Source: Chromera velia
Taxonomy: Eukaryota; Sar; Chromeraceae
Direction: 5' to 3'
Length of the DNA stretch: 12,500 nucleotides
Assembly (NCBI GenBank): GCA_018398765.1
Contig: JAHBMJ010001711.1
Span: 8,697-21,196, forward strand
Position numbers and translations under genes: made by a program. The notes beneath the pieces were generated by a model. The model saw only the letters and a list, made by a program, of their open reading frames with translations, was not told where the DNA came from and searched no databases. Positions 7,883-12,500 of this stretch are shown here, piece after piece (within the stretch, counting starts at the first letter, position 1; each line of letters begins with the position of its first letter).

Positions 7883-7949
7883 TGCGCGATATCAGGGCCT
7901 CTCGGCTGATCTCAGCAAAGCTGAGCTGCCCCCCGAGGCGATGCATGAT

Positions 7950-8583
7950 TTCGCACGCATGCATTTACACGCAGAGTCAGGGAAAAAAATGTGATATGTG
8001 CCTCCCAAACCTCATAACCATGAATGTGTTCACGTGCAACCAAGAATGTGTGCTAGCTTTGACGTATGTCCTACATGTTTTTTACAAAATTTCTGTTCCT
8101 GGGATTTCCTCGGTCTAACTGCCTAAATGTGGTGCTTCAACATCTAAGAAACTCACTCTTCAAAGACCCGTTGAGTTTGATCATTTTATAACTCGAATTT
8201 ATGCATCATATTTATGTTAAAACGAGTGTCAAACTTACTCGACGCAACTCGGAGTCACGTAACCCCCTTAATTTTTTATTTAAAAAATTTTACATACAAT
8301 ATCCAACATATATACTCAATCAATTAATTAAATGCAGACATTACTCAACCTTTTCAAATAATTTAAGAAATTTATGAGTGTTCAATCAGCTGTAATCAGC
8401 CTAGTAGCTAGTTACTTAAAAGCCTAGCTAAAAGCAAGTGACATAGAGATTGTGAATATACCAAGTTTAATTACTACTATCAGTAGAAAGCAAAAAGTAC
8501 ATGTACAATGAACTAGTGACCAGTCTAGAAACTAGTTTGTGTTATCACTGCTTGATCCACATTACTTTCAGGAACACGGCTCG
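7950..8583. other. Intergenic stretch, no supported gene
   Basis: Becomes AT-rich from about 8160 to 8520. Only short frames are present, without splice or domain support. It probably contains the 3' UTR of the minus-strand gene ending at 8584. I see no inverted-repeat element with target duplication here. Confidence 0.5.
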
Positions 8584-9062
8584 TTACATAGAGGATGGGA
8601 TACATAGAGTGTCTCCTTCGTCCTTTAGCATAAAAAAGGGGCGTACTGACATGACGACTCTTTTCGTCTGCGATGAAACCTCCACCTGCAGGGGAACGTT
8701 GAGTTAATTTGAGGAAGGCAGGGGCACATGCAGGTTCATATGCAAAATGAATCGCGTGATCAAGTTGAAGCGGGCGTTCAGAGGGAATGGGATGGTGTTT
8801 GGTTGCTGAAGTGACCGCATATGCATGCATGAGTGTGCTGCAAGACACTGATCGACCTCGTGGGGAACCCCATGGAAGAGAAGTCTAGAGGACAGCGCGC
8901 AGACCGGCTGAAAAGAGTTTCAACGAATATGCCAGAGGAAATCGTTTAGTTTATCGGGAAAGTCGTCTCACATTTCAGACAACCAAATGCACCTGACAAT
9001 CGCATCCGCATACGTGGACACACATAGAAGGAGAAAGGGAGAAAGGGAGGGAGGAAATGAGG

Positions 9063-9132
<70 letters not shown>

Positions 9133-11341
9133 GAAATGAGAAAGAATCTATTGAGCAAGAAGGGTTCCTGAGCTACTGCGTAACAGAAAGGAAAAAACCT
9201 ACGTTAAAGTCATGTCGGCATGCGATCGCTGCTGGCTGCGGCATTCTATTCGGGATCTCCACGCACAGCTTTGCAGTCCCTGCGGAGACCTTCAATCGAA
9301 CTTTCACGATATCTCCTGCATGCAGGCAGGCACACAGTAAGCTTGCTGTACTAAGAAAAGAGGGAGAAAAGCTGTGAGCATGCGCACTACTGAGTTGAAA
9401 GTATCATCGCTATTTCTCTGTACGCGGAAGGGAGAGGGAAGGACACCTTGTGTGTTTGAACTCACCGTCTGCGATCGGAGTTTCCCATCTGCTCGGCGGC
9501 TTCCCCCCCAGAAGACGCTCTTCGCTGACAACACTGCATTCATTTATTTATTTATTCATTCATTCCTGCGTTCTTCCACTGATTCCTCCATTCATTCATT
9601 CATTCATTCATTCATTCATTCATTCATTCCTCCATTCATTCATTCGTTCATTCATTCATTCATTCATTCATTTATGAATCTTTTCATTGTTGTCTCGGAT
9701 GTGCGAAAGACAACGCTCGGTATCAATAGAAGTGAAGAGGGCTGCATTCGCTCCTGAAGAACACTCAAAAGCTTTGAGTAAGCCCAGAAGTCTTCAGTCC
9801 ATACGAAAAGAAAACGAAAGAAGATTCGAGGCAGCCTGCACGGAGACAGAATCTCTCTCTGTCTCTCTCTCTCTCTCTCTCTCAGAGTTGTCTTGCAGGT
9901 CTCCTCCATGACTGCTTTCATTCACCCTACCAGACAAAGCAGGCGGGCAGAAAGACCGAAGGGCATGGAAGGGCACTTCTGAGCTTCCGCTGAAACTGAA
10001 ATGAAACAAAATAAGACAAAACAGATGAGTGCAGAGACTGACAAAGGAAGTCAGAGAGCTCGTGTTATCTGTGCAGACCCACCGCTACTCACCTTTTCTC
10101 CTCTCGCAGAAAACCGGCACCCCAAACAGCTTGCCCAAACGCTCACCTACACGCACCCATCCATACATTCACTCACTCACTCACTCTGTTGAAGATCCGA
10201 TGGGTGCAGAGAAGAAGGACCGCCGCTTGATGTCAAAGAAAAATGCCGTGTCTGCAAGCAGAAGCAAGAGTGCGGTGCAAGGAAATACTAATCTTGCCAA
10301 GGCCACTTGAGGACACAGGAGGAAAAACGTTTCGATCAAGCCCAATCTTTGGAGTCCTCCTGTCCTGAAACCGAAGCGCACAGAGGGATCTATGAAATGA
10401 CAGGAAGAAAGCAGACGTAGCGCATTTCAGTTCACCTTCCCTTGTGGCCCACTTACCTCGTTTCGTGCGCTTCTCGAGGCCCTTGATTGCTGATGCAAAG
10501 CCACACCGAATCTGTCCATGCCGTGTGCGCAGTACCTGCGTGTAGTTGCGGATCGACATGCAGAGAGGGCAGGGAGCGAGAGAGGGAAGCATCTGATCTA
10601 CTCTCTCTGATCTGATCAGCTATTGTCTTATCTGTATGACCGCCTGCCGACTGACTTGCTGTTGCATTGATCGGTTGTAGAAAAGGCAAGATACGAAATC
10701 TCAGGAAAATGTCATGAACGGGAAGACTGTGCACTTGTGGTTCAGAGATCTTTTGATTGCCTCGCCGACAGATGCAAAGAAAACGACAGACAGACACACA
10801 CAAGAAAAGGGCGATGCAACGGCAAGAGTAAAGAGAAGAATCATCATTTCAGCCCTGAGACCACCCGCGTGTATCCCCAAACCGACGTTGTGAAAGGAAT
10901 TCGATATGATGGTGTTCTCATTTACGCGTGCGATCCTGAATTCTGAAAGAAGCTATTCTCGCTTGTGCATTGCTCCTTCATCAGATACCAATGTCTCAGA
11001 AATGAATACATCTCGCATGACAACCCATCGATAGAAGGAAAGAAGGAATGAATGAATGACGAACCCGAAATTGCCACAAGACCTCACTGCTTGTTCTGGC
11101 ATCTCCCGCCGTCCAAGCCCAACGGCTGTCGTTCTTGCTGTCGTACCTGCATCAAAATTCTAGTGGTGAGATGACAATATACAAGCAAAACACACCGACA
11201 ACATTTGCACCTATTTTACCTGAGATGTACGAGGCACGTAGGGTTCCATTGTTTCGTTTTCTTCCTCCCAACCAACCGGTCTTCCATTTCTCCCTCTCGA
11301 TCTCTCTCTTGTACGTATATGCATATACGGAGTTTCCGATT
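8584..11341 (-). CDS. Intron-rich gene of unknown function, 3' portion with stop
   Basis: Found by splice phase, not by frame length. Exons: 11341-11220 (start tentative), 11146-11088, 10942-10865, 10760-10695, 10535-10457, 10389-10307, 10251-10185, 9995-9931, 9753-about 9680, 9533-9466, 9315-9203 and 8685-8584 (TAA). Each join up to 9931 and from 9533 onward keeps one open frame. Strong sites include donors GTAAGT (10456), GTGAGT (10184, 9465) and GTAGGT (9202), and acceptors TTTCAG (10943, 9996) and TGCAG (9316, 8686). Diagnostic peptides are YDSKNDSRWAWTAGDARTS, FRIARVNENTIISNSFHNVG, TAFFFDIKRRSFFSAPIGSS and DIVKVRLKVSAGTAKLCVEI. The composition suggests beta-rich domains. I recognise no family. 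The junction across the CATT repeat (about 9680 to 9533) is unresolved in phase. The gene may continue upstream into the exons at 11616-12302 or start at an in-frame ATG at 11287. Confidence 0.62.
9064..9131. repeat. (GA)n followed by poly-G inside the last intron
   Basis: GA dinucleotides to about 9100, then C and 30 G (9102-9131). On the gene strand it reads as (C)30 then (TC)n, a long pyrimidine tract within intron 9202-8686. Confidence 0.95.
9538..9675. repeat. (CATT)n microsatellite in an intron
   Basis: CATT/TTTA tetranucleotides with a short unique interruption (CTGCGTTCTTCCACTGATTCC). A period of four with TGA in every minus frame means it cannot be coding, so it must be intronic between the exons at 9753 and 9533. 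Confidence 0.95.
9850..9883. repeat. (TC)n microsatellite in an intron
   Basis: TCTCTC... with one TG interruption, within the minus-strand intron 9930-9754. On the gene strand it is purine (GA), so it is not a polypyrimidine tract. Confidence 0.92.
10167..10186. repeat. Short (ACTC)n repeat over a splice donor
   Basis: Four to five ACTC units. On the minus strand they read GTGAGTGAGTGAG and supply the predicted donor GA/GTGAGT at 10184. The same bases also give an in-frame TGA (10183-10181), so the exon could alternatively end the protein here. Confidence 0.8.
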
Positions 11342-11619
11342 CTACCGTCCTCTTTCATTCGCATGTACTACCCTCCAACGTGAGTGCACACACAAACGTA
11401 TTGTTTTCTGAGACCCTCCCAAGCACTGAGCACGCAGACTTCCCTTGCCTATGCTCCTTCATCCTTCTTTTTCAGTTTCTTCCATGAATGTACTGGAGAT
11501 CCGTGATCGCGATAATTATGTACACAGACTGAAGGCCACTCCAATGTCTTTCGACGGACATCCAAATCAAGAGGGGCACGGCAAAGAAGCGAAGAGAACG
11601 AAAGAAAGAGTCTGCTCAC
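11220..11619 (-). other. Unresolved junction region of the intron-rich locus
   Basis: Candidate minus exons are 11547-11494, 11425 to about 11378, and 11341-11220. Their phases can be made to agree, but the acceptors at 11548 and 11426 are poor. The same interval carries a better GT-AG pair on the plus strand (11380-11475). The two coding portions may therefore be one gene or two. Confidence 0.35.
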
Positions 11620-12302
11620 TCATAGCCCGGTAAAGTCATGGTTTCTCTCTCTTGATTCCATCTCCCGTTTCGGTTCTCTGCGTATCTGTGGGGGGGCACG
11701 AAGGACCCCCGAACGTTTGCGTGGAACTTCTGAGACTGGTATTTCCCCTCTAAAGCGCTCATACTCTTCTTCGAGAGCACAACGGGAAAGGTTGTTCCTT
11801 CACAATCGACTGCAAAGTTTTGGTTCGCCTGCAAGAACAATCAACAAATGGGTGGGGAATGAGGAGGAGTATAAGAGTCTTCACATGCACATCGTGCCTT
11901 GCCTGGGCTGGCTGGATGAAAAAATCGAGCCAAAAAAAAAGTTCGATTGTTCTCGTGATGAAATCCCAAAACATTGAGTATACCAGTCTCTTTACTGGAT
12001 CTTGTTGTTCTTCTTCTGCTTCATGAAGGACAAAGCGGAGAGAAAGACAAATCTGTTCATGAAGCCCCGAATTTGCAACAGTCAACTGAAATGGAAGTGG
12101 ACAGAACACAGAGAGCGACAGCCAGACAAAATAACCGACTGACTGACTGACAGTCCATTGGCGCACTCTGAGAGGCTTCGGCTCTTTGCCCATCTCGATG
12201 TCCTCGTGTCTCTGCAACTTCAGAAGGGTTCCTTCCAACAAAAACTCCACAGCGGACTGACGACGGATAGAACGAAGTTCGGGAAGACTCATACGCTCAA
12301 AT
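11616..12302 (-). CDS. Intron-rich gene of unknown function, 5' portion open at window edge
   Basis: Exons: 12302-12167 (or to 12152), 12085-11996, 11828-11737 and 11685-11620, or ending at a TGA at 11616-11618. The first acceptor follows a long pyrimidine tract (CCCTCACTCCCTCCC..TGTGGACGCAG). The second is CCACTTCCATTTCAG, and the donor after it is CCA/GTAAAG. The frame is phase 0 through the second and third joins. Peptides are MSLPELRSIRRQSAVEFLLE, LTVANSGLHEQICLSLRFVL and NFAVDCEGTTFPVVLSKKSM. The 51 bases between 11736 and 11686 are a multiple of three and open, so they may be a tiny intron or coding. Either PGYE is the C-terminus, or GA/GTGAGC (11619) is a donor leading to further exons and to the portion at 11341-8584. 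An AACAG/GTACAC donor at 12495 suggests another exon beyond the window. No family recognised. Confidence 0.55.
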
Positions 12303-12500
12303 CTGCGTCCACACAAGGGCAGAGGAGGGAGGGAGTGAGGGAGGAAGTCAAGGGAAAAGAAGAGAAAATGTGAAATAAAAGAAAATGAGAGCAAGCTTGA
12401 GCGAGGCGCGATCGAGAAGCAGAACTCAACGAAGGAAGCAAGCAGTCGCACAAAACGACTCAAATGTTTCGAACGCAGGCACGCGGAATGTGTACCTGTT

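Noticed and set aside
7746-7964. A 72-residue minus frame sharing SIFF..EIDV.PE with the end of the truncated gene copy
   Set aside because: The similarity follows from the two direct-repeat copies at the DNA level, with no independent evidence of translation.
8975-8992. A terminal mini-exon (VHLVV then TGA) after the GTAGGT donor at 9202
   Set aside because: Possible, but the exon at 8685-8584 is also phase 0, has a good acceptor and encodes a longer coherent C-terminus. Kept only as an alternative.
9538-9675. Regular CATT spacing considered as a CRISPR-like array
   Set aside because: A simple tetranucleotide microsatellite with no spacers, in a eukaryotic context.
10093-10129. A 37-nt microexon ending in AAAAG/GTGAGT on the minus strand
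   Set aside because: Phase-compatible, but its acceptor has no pyrimidine tract. Joining 10185 directly to 9995 gives a better frame and uses a much stronger acceptor.
11759-12463. A single 234-residue minus-strand frame
   Set aside because: It reads through three predicted introns with clear pyrimidine tracts and AG sites. Only parts of it are likely exons.

Overview
The window is eukaryotic nuclear DNA. Genes are split by GT-AG introns, microsatellites are abundant (GT, GAAC/GAAG, GA, CATT, long C/G runs), non-autonomous DNA transposons are present, and one N sits in a poly-C run, as in a draft scaffold. No prokaryotic gene organisation, tRNA or rRNA is visible. Many intron-separated exons, a secreted Cys-rich/L-domain-like protein and simple-repeat-rich introns would suit a free-living alga or protist such as a chromerid alveolate, but that assignment is only a guess.

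Layout. Positions 1-2000 are AT-rich and gene-free. They hold three small terminal-inverted-repeat elements with target-site duplications: 256-489 with TTA, 615-1580 with TTTAATAC and 1672-1876 with TTAGTTCT. Inverted clusters of a GTAATTTA motif lie on either side of all three. Positions 2595-6246 (minus) hold a complete four-exon gene. Its three introns are all phase 0, and the predicted product is a 782-residue secreted protein made of two tandem modules, each a Cys-rich CGxG..EECD segment followed by a leucine-rich receptor-L/Ecm33-like beta-helix segment. Positions 6440-7950 are a repeat patchwork. A second, decayed copy of the gene's promoter, start codon and first 41 codons (7249-7586) lies between two direct repeats (about 6900-7250 and 7587-7882), with GC-rich hairpin modules repeated around it. 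Positions 7950-8583 show no gene.

Positions 8584-12500 (minus) hold a previously hidden intron-rich gene, or two adjacent genes. No exon was found by open-frame length; exons of about 39-136 nt were found by joining splice sites whose phases agree. The 3' portion (11341-8584) joins phase-consistently exon after exon and ends at a TAA, except for one unresolved junction across a CATT microsatellite. The 5' portion (12302-11616) is also phase-consistent and continues beyond the window. I recognise no family in it. The two main loci share a strand but show no evident functional link.

The most interesting points are the split gene at 8.6-12.5 kb, the duplicated leader/promoter fragment whose 19 substitutions are all transitions and mostly G/C to A/T, and the cluster of intact MITEs.
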